Shown: positions 32,420 to 43,542, counted from the first letter of the stretch. The stretch: 64,000 nt of DNA from Brienomyrus brachyistius (GCF_023856365.1 NC_064544.1:24838399-24902398); one strand, 5' to 3'. The notes: a model not told the origin generated them from the letters alone. A program made the numbers and translations.

Positions 32420-33146
32420 AATTAACTAACTCACTATGACCCCGTACTCCCAGCCCAGTAAAATTATATAGCGTATTTAACTTTAAAGATTAATTAGCGT
32501 ACCGTTAAATGCAATAAAGTGCCGAGTACACTAAAATAAGTTACTTGGGTTGAAACGGAACTTAATTATTATTTTTATTTAAAATTTTAAATCCGATAAA
32601 TTTACTACTACTTACCAAAAGAACTTCTGCTTGAACCAAGTATGAACTAAAAACAAAACGAAATCGAAATTGCTCTTGGGAGGTCGAAAAACCACAAAAA
32701 CCCCCTCACAGCAGGCTACTGCCGGAGCGGGGAAAAAAGTGGAAAATGTCCTCCCGGCCCCGACTGGCGACCGAGCAAAGCTCAGGAGCAACTGTCCTTT
32801 TCTGGCGCTGAGTAACGTTACCGACGTTAGATATTATTAGCTATTTCGCCCCGCCGGTGTTTTTTACGGAGTTAAACGCGAACAGAAAATGCAGCTCACT
32901 GCCCGTAACAATCGCGCTGTTAATAAACAGACAGGACAGACAAGCACTCACGCCGACCAAAATAAGAACAATAAATAGAAATAACACAGCCACCCACTAA
33001 ACAATTAAAGCACACAAACACTCGGAAAATACGTTCCAAACACCCCAAAAACAATCACAAACAATCCCAAAACAATCGCCGCAGCTCAACACCACTCTCT
33101 CGCAGTATCCCAGCAATCTCTCGCAGCAATCCCAGGATGCCCTGGT

Positions 33147-33172
33147 TGTACGGTTTTGTGCTGGAAAGTCAT
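33147..33172. mobile_element. Right remnant of the MITE split by CR1
   Basis: 'ttgtacggttttgtgctggaaagtca' is the missing inverted end of the MITE that begins at 28476. Confidence 0.8.
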
Positions 33173-35100
33173 ATATATGCAGTGGTATGGCTTCGGCAGT
33201 CGCTTAGGCAAAAACTCAGGTGTGGCAGGAGTTTGGCGAGGCCATGGAAAACAACTTCCAGACGGCTTCGAGGAGATTCTGGTCCACCATCCAGTGGCTC
33301 AGGGCAGGAAAGCGGTGCAGCATCAACACTGTTTATGGTGGAGATGGGGTACTGCTGACCTCAACTAGGGATGTTTTGAGTCGGTGGAAGGAATACTTCG
33401 AAGAACTCCTCAATCCCACCGCCTTCCAACGAGTCTGTGTACTCCTCTATCTCTGGGGCAGAGGTCGCTGAGCTGGTTAACCCTCTGGAGTTGATGGCGT
33501 TGTCGGTGATGCCGCGTATCTTTCTCATGTATTTCAATTCATAACTCATTGAAATTGTATTGTAGAAACATAAAAAAAATGTTGACTAAATCCGTAATCT
33601 GTATTCTTTTCAAAATGTCCATTGTTGGAAGTATTAAAGTTTTTAAAATTAGGTTAAAACGGCAAAAAAGTTAACCATGTCACCTTTCTTTGTTTTACCT
33701 GCATCAGGGGCGTGTAGTGCCGCCCTCACCTGAATATCGCTACTCGCATTCTAGATAGCCACATTTCTGCGTATTCAAACCGCATTTGCATGGTAATTAG
33801 ATGAACAATGCAACGGTGAAACGCGATTCAGATACATCCCCATCAGCGCCATTAAAGGGGAGGGGGGATGTAGCCAGGTGTCAATAGCTCATGTATACAT
33901 ATGAAAGTTGCTACATAGTCAATGAAAGGAGCCCAGAATTAGTGACATGAGGTTGGTTTTTTCTTATTTATTTATCAAACTGAATGCTGCAACTACACCA
34001 TTTAGTCATCTTCATGCTGTCAAGACTTTGGTGATCAGATATCGATCTCAAATTACAAACTTCACATAAATCTGACATATTTACAAAGTACTTTAAAATA
34101 AAGATGAGTGTAATGCCTAAACAAATACATAAGAAATAATCTATTTGCCATGAATTAAGTTTATGATATTGAATGAAATGTGTGACCATGCCCCAGTCAG
34201 TGAAAGTGTGTTCCCTACCCCTAGACCCCAGAAGGTTAAAAAGCTCCTCAGTGGCCGGGCCCCGGGGGTGGATGAGATCCGCCCGGAGTTCCTTTAGGTT
34301 CTGGATGCTGCGGGGCTGTCCTGGTTGACACTCATCTGCAGCATCGCGTGGACATTGGAGGCAGTGCCCCTGGACTGGCAGACCGGGGTAGTGGTCCCCC
34401 TCTTTAAGAAGGGGGACTGGAGGGTGTACTCCAACTATTACACTCCTCAGTCTCCTTGGTAAGGTCTATTCAGGGGTCCTGGAGAGGAGCGTCCATAGGA
34501 TTGTCGAACCTCGGATTCAGGAGGAGCAGTGTGGTTTTCGCCCTGGCCGCGGAACAGTGGACCAGTTCTATACTCTCAGCAGGGTTTTGAAGGGTGCATG
34601 GGAGTTTGCCCAACTACTGTACATGTGCTTTGTGGACTTCTACAGTGTCACTCAGGGAGTCCTGTGGGGGGTGCTCTGGGAGTATGGGGTGTTGGGCTAC
34701 CTTATAAGGGCTGTTTGGTCCTTGTATGACCGGTGTCAGAGCTTGGTCGGCAGTAAGTCGGACTCATTTCTGGTGAAGGTTGGACTCTGCCAGGGCTGCC
34801 TTTTGTCATCGATTCTGTTCATAGCTTTTCTAGGTGCAGCCAGGGCATTGAGGATGTCTGGTATGGTGACCTCAGGATTAGGTCTCTGTTTTTTGCAGAT
34901 GATGTGGTTCTGATGACTTCATCAGACCATGACCTTCAGCTCTCACTGGAGCAGCTCGCAGCCTAGTGTGATGTGGCTTGGATGAGAATCAGCAACTCCA
35001 AAACCGAGACCATGGTCCTCCCTGGTGAGGTGTTCTGGGCATGCTCCACTGGGAGAAGGTCCCAGGGAAGACCCAGGACATGCTGGAGAGACTATGTCTT
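33173..35100 (+). mobile_element. Rex3 (RTE clade) LINE fragment A
   Basis: It shows Rex3 landmarks: 'tgtggcaggagtttggcgaggccatgg', 'gactggcagaccggggtagtggt' (the segment used for the classic Rex3 reverse primer, near 34373), 'tgtggttttcgccctggccgcggaac' and 'gccagggctgccttttgtcatcgat'. The RT frame is broken by many stops and shifts (SLLG.., FADD region as 'ttttgcagatgatgtggt'). At about 35026 it jumps to the 3' end ('ggtgaggtgttctgggcatgctcc'), an internal deletion. Interrupted at 33481-34235 by a TTAA-flanked MITE. Confidence 0.85.
33481..34235. mobile_element. piggyBac-type MITE in Rex3, TTAA duplicated
   Basis: 755 bp bounded by TTAA at 33477-33480 and 34236-34239. It begins CCCTCTGGAG and ends CCCCAGAAGG, an imperfect inverted terminus. 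The Rex3 sequence resumes seamlessly ('gagctggttaa' / 'ttaaaaagctcctcagtgg'), so both edges are exact. It has no transposase. The TTAA target and CCC-start are the piggyBac superfamily rule. Confidence 0.85.
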
Positions 35101-35785
35101 CCAACTTTAGAGGGATCATACTCCTTAGCCTCCCTGGGAAGGTCTATGCCAGGATACTGGGGAAGAGGGTCTGCCTGTTAATAGAACCTTGGATCCTGAT
35201 CGCGGAGCACTGAATAAGCTCTTGACCTTGGATACTTTAGAGTGTGTGGCAGTTTGCTCAGCCAGTCTAAATGCGTTTTGTGGACTTGGAAAAGGCATAT
35301 GACAGTGTCCCACAAGGGGTGCTATAGGGGTTGCTTCAGAAGTATGGGGTCCATTGTTGCTGACCATTAGATCCTTGTACAAATATATTTTGCTTCACAT
35401 TATCAGCAATAAGTCAGACTTGTTCTTGGAGGGTATTTGATCCCACCAGGGCTGCCCTTTGTCACCGATTTTTATTCACAATTTTTATGTAGACATAATT
35501 TCTAGGCATAGCCAATGGGAGGAGGGGGTTCGGTTCAGGGGCCTCAGGATTGTATCTTTGCTTTTTGCAGGTGATGTGGTCCAATTCGCGTCATCAGGCT
35601 GTGACTTGCAGCATGCACTGGGACGGTTTGCAGCTAAGTGTGAGGCAGCTGTGATGAGGATCAGAACCTCCGATTCTGAGGCCTTGATTGTCAACTGGAA
35701 AAGGGTGGATTGCCCTCACCTGGGGAGGGATGAGTATCTTGGGGTCTTGTTCAAGAATGAAGGAAAAAGGGAGCAGGAGATCAAC

Positions 35786-36591
35786 CTATTATCTACCTAT
35801 TCGGAACCATGATTACAGGTATTATGCTGATTGGATTAGGCATTGCCCTGGTTTATCAAAGATTGAAGAAGACGGTGACAGCCGCTCAAAGCCCCACTAG
35901 GCTGGCCGGAATTATTGATGGAGTGGGCAGAGCTGTTAGCACTCAGACTGTGACAATTGATCGCAAACTGGATAACATCATGGAGAAGCTCACAGCTTTG
36001 CAAAAATTATTGGATGGCGGAGACCAGCGTGGACATTAGTGGATCTGGAAATTACAGCTTCTCGCACGGAAACCCAAACAACCCTATTCTATCAGATTTT
36101 GGCTCCCCCCAATCAGCACTGGCCTCGGCCAAGGCCGCTGCTGAACTAACAACTCCTCCAGAAGAACAAGGCAGTGAGACTCTCTTGCATTCCTCTCCCC
36201 CGATCCCAAGGACTTACCGCACCCTTCCCCCCATCTAACGGCTGTCTGTCTCTGCTGGACTTCCTCCACCACCCCTTTTCCCCCACCCGTTGCAAGTCGT
36301 GTCATTTTTATGTTGTAAGGTGTAGTGACCATGTGCTTATGTTGCTGAGGTGTTTTTTTCGGTTCCCACAAAGTACTCCCCACTGGAGTACAGTCTGGGG
36401 GCTGTTTTTTTATTCTCCTCCTCTCTCCTAATGTTATTCTGTTTCTTTTATTCTCTCTTCCCCTGTCTCCCAACCGGTCTACCCCCTACTGTGATGTTTG
36501 TGTATATGTATGGTCGGTTGATGGCCTGTTTTTCGCTGGTACTCGTGACTAGTGACATGGTATATTGCAACAGCAATAAAGGGTTTTCATC
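35786..36591 (+). mobile_element. Retroelement encoding a small membrane protein, copy 2 (5' truncated)
   Basis: 806 bp flanked by ATCAAC at 35780-35785 and 36592-36597; Rex3 sequence continues on both sides. It starts in the ORF at the codons for YLFGTM, keeps the whole 3' region (with internal gaps relative to copy 1, for example around the 'ccgatcccaaggacttac' part), and ends CAATAAAGGGTTTTCATC without a TTGA array. The 5' truncation and short direct repeat are typical of target-primed reverse transcription. Confidence 0.8.
35809..36039 (+). pseudogene. Truncated ORF of the membrane-protein retroelement (76 aa)
   Basis: In frame with residues 66-141 of the copy-1 protein, without stops. 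Seven nucleotide positions that change residues (V/L, S/A, M/I, Q-M/T-I, V/M) and two silent ones (CTC/CTA, GAC/GAT) separate the copies. The membrane segment (ITGIMLIGLGIALV) and the coiled-coil tail are kept. The N-terminal half is lost through 5' truncation, so this is not a full gene. Confidence 0.75.
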
Positions 36592-36929
36592 ATCAACAGA
36601 TGGATCAGTGCAATGTCGGCAGTAATACAGATGCTGTACTGTTCTGTTTGAAGAGGGAGCTAAGCCAGAAGGCAAAGCCCCCAATTTACTGGTTGTCCTA
36701 CGTTCCCACCCTCACCTATGGTCATGAGATTTGGGTAGTGACTGAAAGAATGAGATCATGCAGCTAAAATAGGTTTCCTTTGCGGAGTGGCTGGGCTCAG
36801 TCTTACAGATCATGAGGAGCTCAGACATACATATAAGTATAGCCACTGCTCATCCACACTGAAAGGAGTCAGGTGAGGTAGTTCAGGCATCATGTCTAGG
36901 ATGCCTCTTAACACATGGAGCCATGATAG

Positions 36930-36997
36930 AGGCTCAAACCTTAGTCTCAGAGGTGTGAGGCAACACTGTTAATCACTCTGCCACCATGCCACCCCCT
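36930..36997 (-). mobile_element. V-SINE tRNA-head fragment
   Basis: 'gaggctcaaaccttagtctcagaggtgtgaggcaac' and 'ctgccaccatgccacccc' are the reverse of the SINE head. The body is missing. Confidence 0.7.
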
Positions 36998-37747
36998 TTC
37001 TCAGATAATTTCTGAACAATTTTTGCAGTGTGGCAGGATACATTATTTGGCTGAAAGAAGTCACTGATAGTCTAGTCTGTGGCTACTGTATGTAGCCCCA
37101 TAAACAGCAAGCTGCAATTCAGTATGTATTTTGAAACATTTCTACATTAGCCAGCATCAACGTTTTCAGTAATTTGTGCTATAGTAGCTCAACTGTGGGA
37201 TCAGACCAGCTGGGCTAGCCATCATTGCACATACATATCAATGAGTCTTGTATGCTCATGACCTCGCAACCAGTTCACCAGTTGGTCTTTCATTAGCTAC
37301 TTGTGCTAGGTACTGACATCTAACCCTAACCTTAACCCTAACCCCACAAGACCTACAGTTTTGGAAATTCTCTGACCCAGTCGTCCAGCCATCACAATTT
37401 GGCCCCTTTCAAAGTTGCTCAGATCCTTACATATACCCACGTTTCCTCCTTCTAACACATCAACTTCAAGAACTGACTGTTGACTTGCCTAGTATATGAC
37501 ACCTTTGACAGGTGCCGTTGTAATGGAATAATCAATTCATTTTTCAGTGGTTATGTAATGGCTGATCAGTGTATTATTATCATTATTATTATTAACGTTG
37601 TATCAATTTGTTGATTTTGACTTTCTTTTACGAGAATGTAATAGGAGGTACCCTGGCATAGACAACTATGTGAACATATACATCAACACCATGGGTGGTC
37701 AAGGGTTTTATTTCAGGCAATCCCAAATATCCCTCTGCAAGAAGGTA
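36998..37747. other. No gene; short telomere-like motif
   Basis: Unassigned AT-rich DNA. At 37321-37345 there is TAACCCTAACCTTAACCCTAACCCC, about four telomere-like units, too short to infer a telomere fusion. A TTA-rich run lies at 37573-37595. Confidence 0.5.
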
Positions 37748-37759
37748 TGATGTAATAAT

Positions 37760-38113
37760 CCGTCCATCCATTTTCCAAACCGCTTATCCTACTGGGTTGC
37801 GGGGGGTCCAGAGCCTATCCCAGAAGCAATGGGCATGAGGCAGGGAACAACCCAGGATGGAGGGCCAGCCCATCGCAGGGCACACTCACACACCATCCAC
37901 TCACACATGCACACCTACGGGCAATTTAGCAACTCAAATTAGCCTCAGCATATTTTTGGACTGTGGGGGGAAACCGGAGTACCCGGAGCAAACCCCACAA
38001 CGACATGGGGAGAACATGCAAACTCCACACACATGTAACCCAGCCGGAGACTTGAACCCGGCTCCCAGAGGTGTGAGGCAACAGTGATAACCACTGCACC
38101 ACCATGCCACCCC
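37760..38113 (-). mobile_element. Full-length V-SINE with target duplication
   Basis: 354 bp with all parts (head, V-SINE centre, 'cagtccaaaaatatgctgagg', terminal ggatgga). Flanked by TGATGTAATAAT (37748-37759) and TGACGTAATAAT (38114-38125), one mismatch in 12. Confidence 0.92.
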
Positions 38114-38129
38114 TGACGTAATAATATTA

Positions 38130-40527
38130 CAGTTTTTCTCAAATGCCAAAACACAAAAGCCAATCCTCTAAACCAAATGGCCAGTTGTCTAAACACATTT
38201 ACTAAATCTAGCCATCATTTTCCAATATCATAAACACAATTCACATGAAGACACAATTCACAAAACACAATCCTCCGTTCTCATAAAAAAAAGAACTCTG
38301 CTCATATTCTCAAATGAAAGCTCATGTGATGCAAAATGCTTGCCACAGTCAGCAATATTGGAACTCAATGAACACACCTGGCATCATTCATTACACACAA
38401 CGACTCAAAATTGAAGACACTTGTTGCTAATGCTGTGACCACATGTATAAAAGCATGTTCAGAGTGCACAGTATGCTGAAGATTCCAAACAAACACAATA
38501 GATGAAGGCAGAGTCAGGGGAAGAGGAATTCGAGTCAGAGGAGGGAGAAGAGCTGGCCATGGAAGAAGAGGAGCAGGCCAACGAGGAAGAGGAGTTCAAA
38601 TCAGAGGAGGAAGAGGAGCAGGCCAACAAGGAAAAGGAGAAGGTCCAGGAAGGAGAGCAAGACAACCTCGCACCATCATTACAGATGAGATGCGAGCAAC
38701 AGTCATTGACCATGTCATTGTCCATGGCATGACAATGGCTGAAGCAGGACTAAGAGTCCGTCCAAACCTGAGTAGGTTCACCGTGGCCACCATTATCAGG
38801 GCATTCAGACAACACAACAGGTATTGTACTCTATTGCTTTCTTTGTCTGAATACAGTTTTACAAGCCTGTGAAAGTAGTCTATTGGTTTCAAATCAGTTG
38901 TTATTGTAAAACATGTCAATTGACAACACATGTTTCTTTCTTTAGAGTTGAAAGAATGCCACATAGAGGTGGGAGGGTTGCCATATTTACAGCGGCACAA
39001 GAAACCCTCATTCTGGATATGGTTCGTGAGAACAACCTCATCAGACTCCGGGAGATCAGAGACAAAGTCATTGCCGATAATGTCAACTTTGAGAGCAATG
39101 ATGATGTCAGCTTGGCCACAATAGACCGAGTTCTCCGGCACCAAAGGATGCGGATGAAACAGGTCTATAGGGTTCCCTTTGAGCGCAACTCTGCGCGACA
39201 CAAAAACCTACATTATGAGTATGTGCAAGTAAGTATACATCCATGTTCACAGTACAGTTAGTGGACATACTGTGTTGCTCAGTGGCCTACATTACTTCTG
39301 GACAATACTGTGCTACCTGATTGACTGTTGTTCTGAACACCTGTGCACTTTCACATTTTCACAGAGGATATTATAGTTGGACGCGATGGCCAGACCTCAT
39401 GAGTACCTCTTCCTGGATGAGGCTGGCTTCAACCTGCAGAAACGAAGGCAAAGAGGCCGTAACATCATCGGCCAAAGAGCCATCACTGAGGTTCCTGGCC
39501 AACGGGGGGGTAATATTACTCTTTGTGCGGCCATGGGTTCGGAGGGGCTTGTCCACCGGCATGCTGTCCTTGGGTCTTACAACACCCAACATCTCCTCAC
39601 CTTCCTAGAGGAGCTAAAAGACATCCTCCTGGACCACCAACAACACCATCCTGGGCCCACACATCACATTTATGTAATCATTTGGGACAATGTCCACTTC
39701 CACAGAACAAACCAAATCAGAGAGTGGTTCACCACCAACAGTAACCACTTTTTAAACGTCTGTCTGCCACCCTACTCCCCTTTCCTGAACCCTATAGAGG
39801 AGTTCTTCTCATCGTGGAGATGGAAGGTTTATGACAGACAACCATACACTAGAGAGAACCTCCTAAGGGCAATGGAACTGGCCTGTGTTGACATCCCAGT
39901 GGAGGCCTTCCAAGGACAGATTCGCCATTCCAGGGCGTTTTTCCCGCGGTGCCTGGCAAGAGACAATATAGCCTGCGATGTGGATGAGGTGATGTGGCCC
40001 GATGCAGCTCAGCGACATGATGCCGCACAGTGATTGTGGTGTGTGTGTGGTGTGAATAAAGTAAATAAAAAAACTTCACACCCTGATCATGTTTTCAAGA
40101 GTACTGTTGTGTGCAATAGATTCTGTTTTTGCATTGAGTTGTGTTACATTAGTGTACATGCTGAATTTTTTATAGATTTATACTCTTCATATGAAACTCA
40201 CAAATCTAAATGCCTAATCCTCTGCAGAGATCTAAGAAGTTCCGTTACTGTAAAGTTTCTAAAAATATGCATTGGCAGTTATGAAACAAAGAACCTTCTC
40301 ACAAATTGAGCATTGTTTTTTCAATTGTTTTGCTGTAGTGTGTAATGATGTGTATAGTGTTTACATTTTTGAAAGCTTCGAGCTGCTCTTTTGGTGTGAA
40401 AGTTTGAGTTTTGAAGTGAGAAGGTGTGGTTGTGTTTATGTAGGTTTAGAAAAGGGTGTTGTGTTTAGACATTGGGGAACATGGAGGAAACGTTTGTGAA
40501 ATGTGTTTTAGCATTTGAGAAAAAATT
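38130..40527 (+). mobile_element. IS630/Tc1-superfamily DNA transposon with intron-containing transposase
   Basis: The inverted ends are cAGTTTTTCTCAAATGCCAAAACAC (38130) and, reversed, AATTTTTTCTCAAATGCTAAAACAC from 40527. TA dinucleotides sit outside both (38128-38129; 40528-40529). The 2.4-kb interior holds one three-exon DDE transposase gene. Most Tc1-superfamily elements have no introns, so this is an unusual subgroup. Its left flank is almost directly the target duplication of the V-SINE at 37760. Confidence 0.85.
38498..40033 (+). pseudogene. DD36E IS630-like transposase, three exons
   Basis: Exon 1 (about 38498-38820) reads an Arg/Gly-rich N-terminus (RVRGRGIRVRGGRRAGHG..), then ITDEMRATVIDHVIVHGMTMAEAG and VATIIRAFRQHN, a helix-turn-helix. 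Introns 38821-38945 and 39229-39364 have GT-AG ends (GTAAGT in the second) and restore the frame. Exon 2 gives RMPHRGGRVAIFTAAQETLI..IDRVLRHQRMRMKQVY. Exon 3 gives LFLDEAGFN, VIIWDNVHFHR and PPYSPFLNPIEEFF: Asp, Asp and Glu, with 36 residues between the last two. Two lesions are visible: an in-frame TAG at 39374-39376, four codons into exon 3, and no ATG upstream of the Arg/Gly segment (an ATA sits at 38498). The catalytic part is otherwise open to TGA at 40031. Confidence 0.82.
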
Positions 40528-40529
40528 TA

Positions 40530-42209
40530 ATTGAAAAATGAAAATATAGTACAAAGAATTTCAGTCAGTTACTTGTTATATGTTACTGTAGACAGTATAT
40601 GAGTGAAGTTTGCGGGTAGTCTGGGACCTGGCTGCGACGTATTCATTTAGAACAAGGCTGTAATTTCCCAAAAGTCTCTGCATTAAAATTACACAGTTGT
40701 ATATGGTTTTTTACAGCTCAAATAATATGCAATCAAGGGTGAATGGAAGGTGAAGGCAGACATGGTCAACAGAGATAGATTATGAGTTGTCCAGCAATAA
40801 GACTGCACATGGTGCTAAGAGATAGGGACTCATCCATCTTACATACACATAAGCTAAGAAACCTATGATACCATTAGGTGGTGACTTCCAAAGTCTGCCC
40901 GTTTGTCTTTTTCCCCTTATTTATTAGTTTTTTTTTCCATGGGATTTTCAGAAATGGACAGCTCTTCAATTCAGCACAATGTTTGTCAGGATTCAGACCA
41001 CAGTGCCTGGGAGATAATTAGCCTTTCAGAGGCACCTGAGGTGACTTGTGGTTTAACTGTGAGTCATCATCTCAAACTGGAGATGGTTACCTGGCAACAT
41101 CTTCTCTCTGATGTTGACCTAAGAGACACTGGATGCTGTCAGTGTAATCAGAAATGTAATCAGAAGAGACAGTGTAAACAGGCTGACCCCTGTGTTAAAC
41201 CACCTGAACATCACAGTTTCCTGAGATTATACCCGGAATATACCCATATGCCGCAAGTTTGTGTAAGCAGATGAGTTAATTGCAAAATCACAGTTTATTT
41301 AGATAATTAAAACCGTCTTAATTGTATTGATTTCATTTTGGAAATATTTGCAATAGCCTAAATGCTAATGTTCCCTTGGCCAGACTGTGCCCAGTGATTA
41401 ATTTTAAATAAAATACATAAAAAACAAAAATAGGACAGATATCATTGCAATTTTTATGTATCTGTTGTACTGATATCATTCCAGTCTAACATTGTTTCTG
41501 TCAGTAAAGCTTTTTAAATGAAGTTCATCAAATATGTTGTGCTTAGAATGTCATACTTTCTTATAAAAAACAACAAAAATAGACAAATTAAGCTATGAAA
41601 TATCACATATAATTTGAGGAGTCTTGATTCAAGTGTAAGAACTGCTAGTATGCTTTATAATTATATATAAGCCATCTGTATGTGTTATTTTGTTCATGGA
41701 GACAATACCTTTCATTTTACAGACTGGCAAATATAAAATTAAAATTACTATGAAATTGATTACTGTAAAAAAAACTCAGCTTAGATTTAATGATACAGGC
41801 AATGAACTAAACATGAGAAGCACCCCATTTGTACTTGTACATTCATCTATGAATTGAATTTAAAGAAAGGACCAATTATCTAATTTCATACCATTCGGCT
41901 GAAGGTTAGTGCAATGTCATTGAAGAGTGAACCAGAAATAGGCAGTGAAAAAAAGAATCTCACATTTCACAGAGACTTTTTTTGTGAAGGAGAAAAGAAG
42001 CTCAATCTCCTGACATTAACTGATGCCATGGATAATCACTTTCCCATTAGTCCATTCAAAGAATTCTTGTAATCATCTCATGTACTTTTGAGAAGCAGAT
42101 CCGCATGCCAAAATAGTTGAATTTCAGTACGCCAAAAACAAAAAACAAATAGCAGCTTGTTTCACGATATATAGAGTATCCGTATGAATGCTATATAAAG
42201 AAATAATGG
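40530..42209. other. Long stretch without recognised feature
   Basis: About 1.7 kb. One frame of 123 aa at 40903-41274 (+) begins hydrophobic and ends Cys-rich (CCQCNQKCNQKRQCKQADPC), but has no homologue that I recognise and no supporting signals. The rest is AT-rich. Confidence 0.4.
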
Positions 42210-42500
42210 CCTGTGTGAAACCTGCTTATTCAGTTCCATGGAAGCGTGACATTGTGGATGCAACTTATGAGCTGTGACATTATATGTGCAGCCTTCAATC
42301 ACCCCGCTCAGAGAAAGGACGTGTTGATGGACTTTGGCTTTGAACACGGTCACAGTTTACACCTTGCACTTATTATAGCAAGTCCATTTTTTTATTTTTT
42401 ATAATGTTAGCATGCCTGGGGGGTTTGGGCAGCCAGTTCATCCTGGATCACCAGAGCTTTTTTTTTTCGACTTAGGACTTTTTGATTTGTCTCCTCTGTT
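42210..42500 (+). mobile_element. LINE 3'-UTR fragment like that at 12250-12480
   Basis: Shares 'gtgttgatggactttggctttgaa', 'tgcacttattatagcaagtcca', 'aatgttagcatgcctgggggg' and 'gggcagccagttcatcctgga' with the LINE end at 12300-12450. Confidence 0.6.
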
Positions 42501-43419
42501 ATCTTCTGACCAGGGGTGCTAAAAGAGAGGGGGAGGGGGTCCAAGGGACTATTCCAAGGGCCCCTGAGTGACAAAATTAACAAATTTGGAAAATAATTGG
42601 ATTGGTTTGGACTGGGGGGCCCAATATGATATGCTTTCATGAGGCCCAAAATATCTAGCAATGCCTCTGCTTCTGACTTTATTTCTTTTTCTCCCTCTCT
42701 CTCTCTCTCTCTTTCTCTCTTTCATTCTTTCTTTTTATGTTTCTTTCAATTTTCCCTGTTTCATATTCCACACATGGATGGTGATGGTGCACAGAAAATA
42801 ATGAACCAGACCAAAAGTGTGGGAAAGCACAAAAATGATGTTTGCAGGTGTATGCCAGTCACCTTAACAACTCACACACACTGCTCACCATCTTGGTTGC
42901 TTCGAGTACTCAAATGGTACAGGGTGGGTGCACATACACCACTATTTACAATAGTTAGCATTAAACACTACACATGACATTACAGTATGGCACAATAACA
43001 TGCTAACTGCACATAGCTATTTACACTATTTACTTTTGTCACCAGTCCAGCATGCTGCAGCATTCCCTGAGGGGTACCCCCAATGCTACAATATATCATT
43101 CAGTTTTAAATTGAATTGCATATATCAACAGAATTATATGTGATTATTGACTTGTCTTTACGGTGTCCGTACCTACTGTTTGTATGTGAGCACCGACAAG
43201 CAGAAGGAAATTCACAGCTCACATTCTGCTATTGCCTGTGTTTTGGACTACAGTTTCTTTCAGACTGTCAGGCATATCTACTGTTTTTGCTCAATGTGTT
43301 ACCCTATTGTGTGTGTAATGACCAATTATATTGCCCTGATTTGAATCATATGTTGCACCTGTGTTGTCCCCTTTATATGCAAGGGCTTAGACACTGACTT
43401 AGTCAGCATTTGTTCATGT
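42501..43419. other. No gene; CT-rich simple sequence at 42690-42745
   Basis: A pyrimidine run (CT)n/(TTTC)n at about 42690-42745 with unassigned AT-rich DNA after it. Frames up to 112 aa lack any domain. Confidence 0.5.
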
Positions 43420-43542
43420 AGGTGGTGGTGGTGGCAGCGGCGGTGGCGGTGACGGCGGCAGAGGTGGCGGTGGTGGTGGCACTGGTGGCGGTGGCAGCGG
43501 CGGTGGTGGTGGCGGCGGTGCCGGAGTTGTTGTTGTTGATTA
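43420..43542. repeat. GGT/GGC trinucleotide minisatellite
   Basis: About 120 bp of GGTGGC-type triplets with scattered variants (gacggc, agaggt, actggt), ending in (GTT)4. On the plus strand it would read polyglycine in one frame, but no convincing gene surrounds it. Confidence 0.85.

Larger units (their letters stand above)
28584..33146 (-). mobile_element. Near full-length CR1 LINE
   Basis: About 4.56 kb on minus. The order 5' to 3' is: a GC-moderate 5' UTR (33146-32420), ORF1 with an esterase domain, overlapping ORF2 with endonuclease and reverse transcriptase, and a short 3' UTR ending in the octamer repeat TTCTTATG TTCTTATG TTCTTAAG (28584-28608), a CR1-clade hallmark. It interrupts a palindromic MITE. 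ORF1 is intact; ORF2 carries one stop and one frame-breaking deletion. Most CR1 copies are severely 5' truncated, so this long copy is notable. Confidence 0.93.
35101..36912 (+). mobile_element. Rex3 LINE fragment B, joined directly to fragment A
   Basis: Restarts in the RT region ('agagggatcatactccttagcctccctgggaaggt') directly after the 3' part of fragment A, giving a head-to-tail pair. It contains 'ccagggctgccctttgtcaccgat' (the segment of the Rex3 forward primer, about 35446), 'ctttttgcaggtgatgtggt' and the C-terminal 'agtttccttt..ggatgcctctt' to about 36912. Interrupted at 35786-36591 by the membrane-protein retroelement. Frames are broken. Confidence 0.8.

Noticed and set aside
37321..37345. 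Interstitial telomere or fusion point
   Set aside because: Only about four imperfect TAACCC units; such short runs are common in fish repeats.
40903..41274. 123-aa frame with Cys-rich tail
   Set aside because: The cysteine pattern comes from a small duplicated 'tgtaatcagaa' segment; no signal peptide cleavage site or family match.
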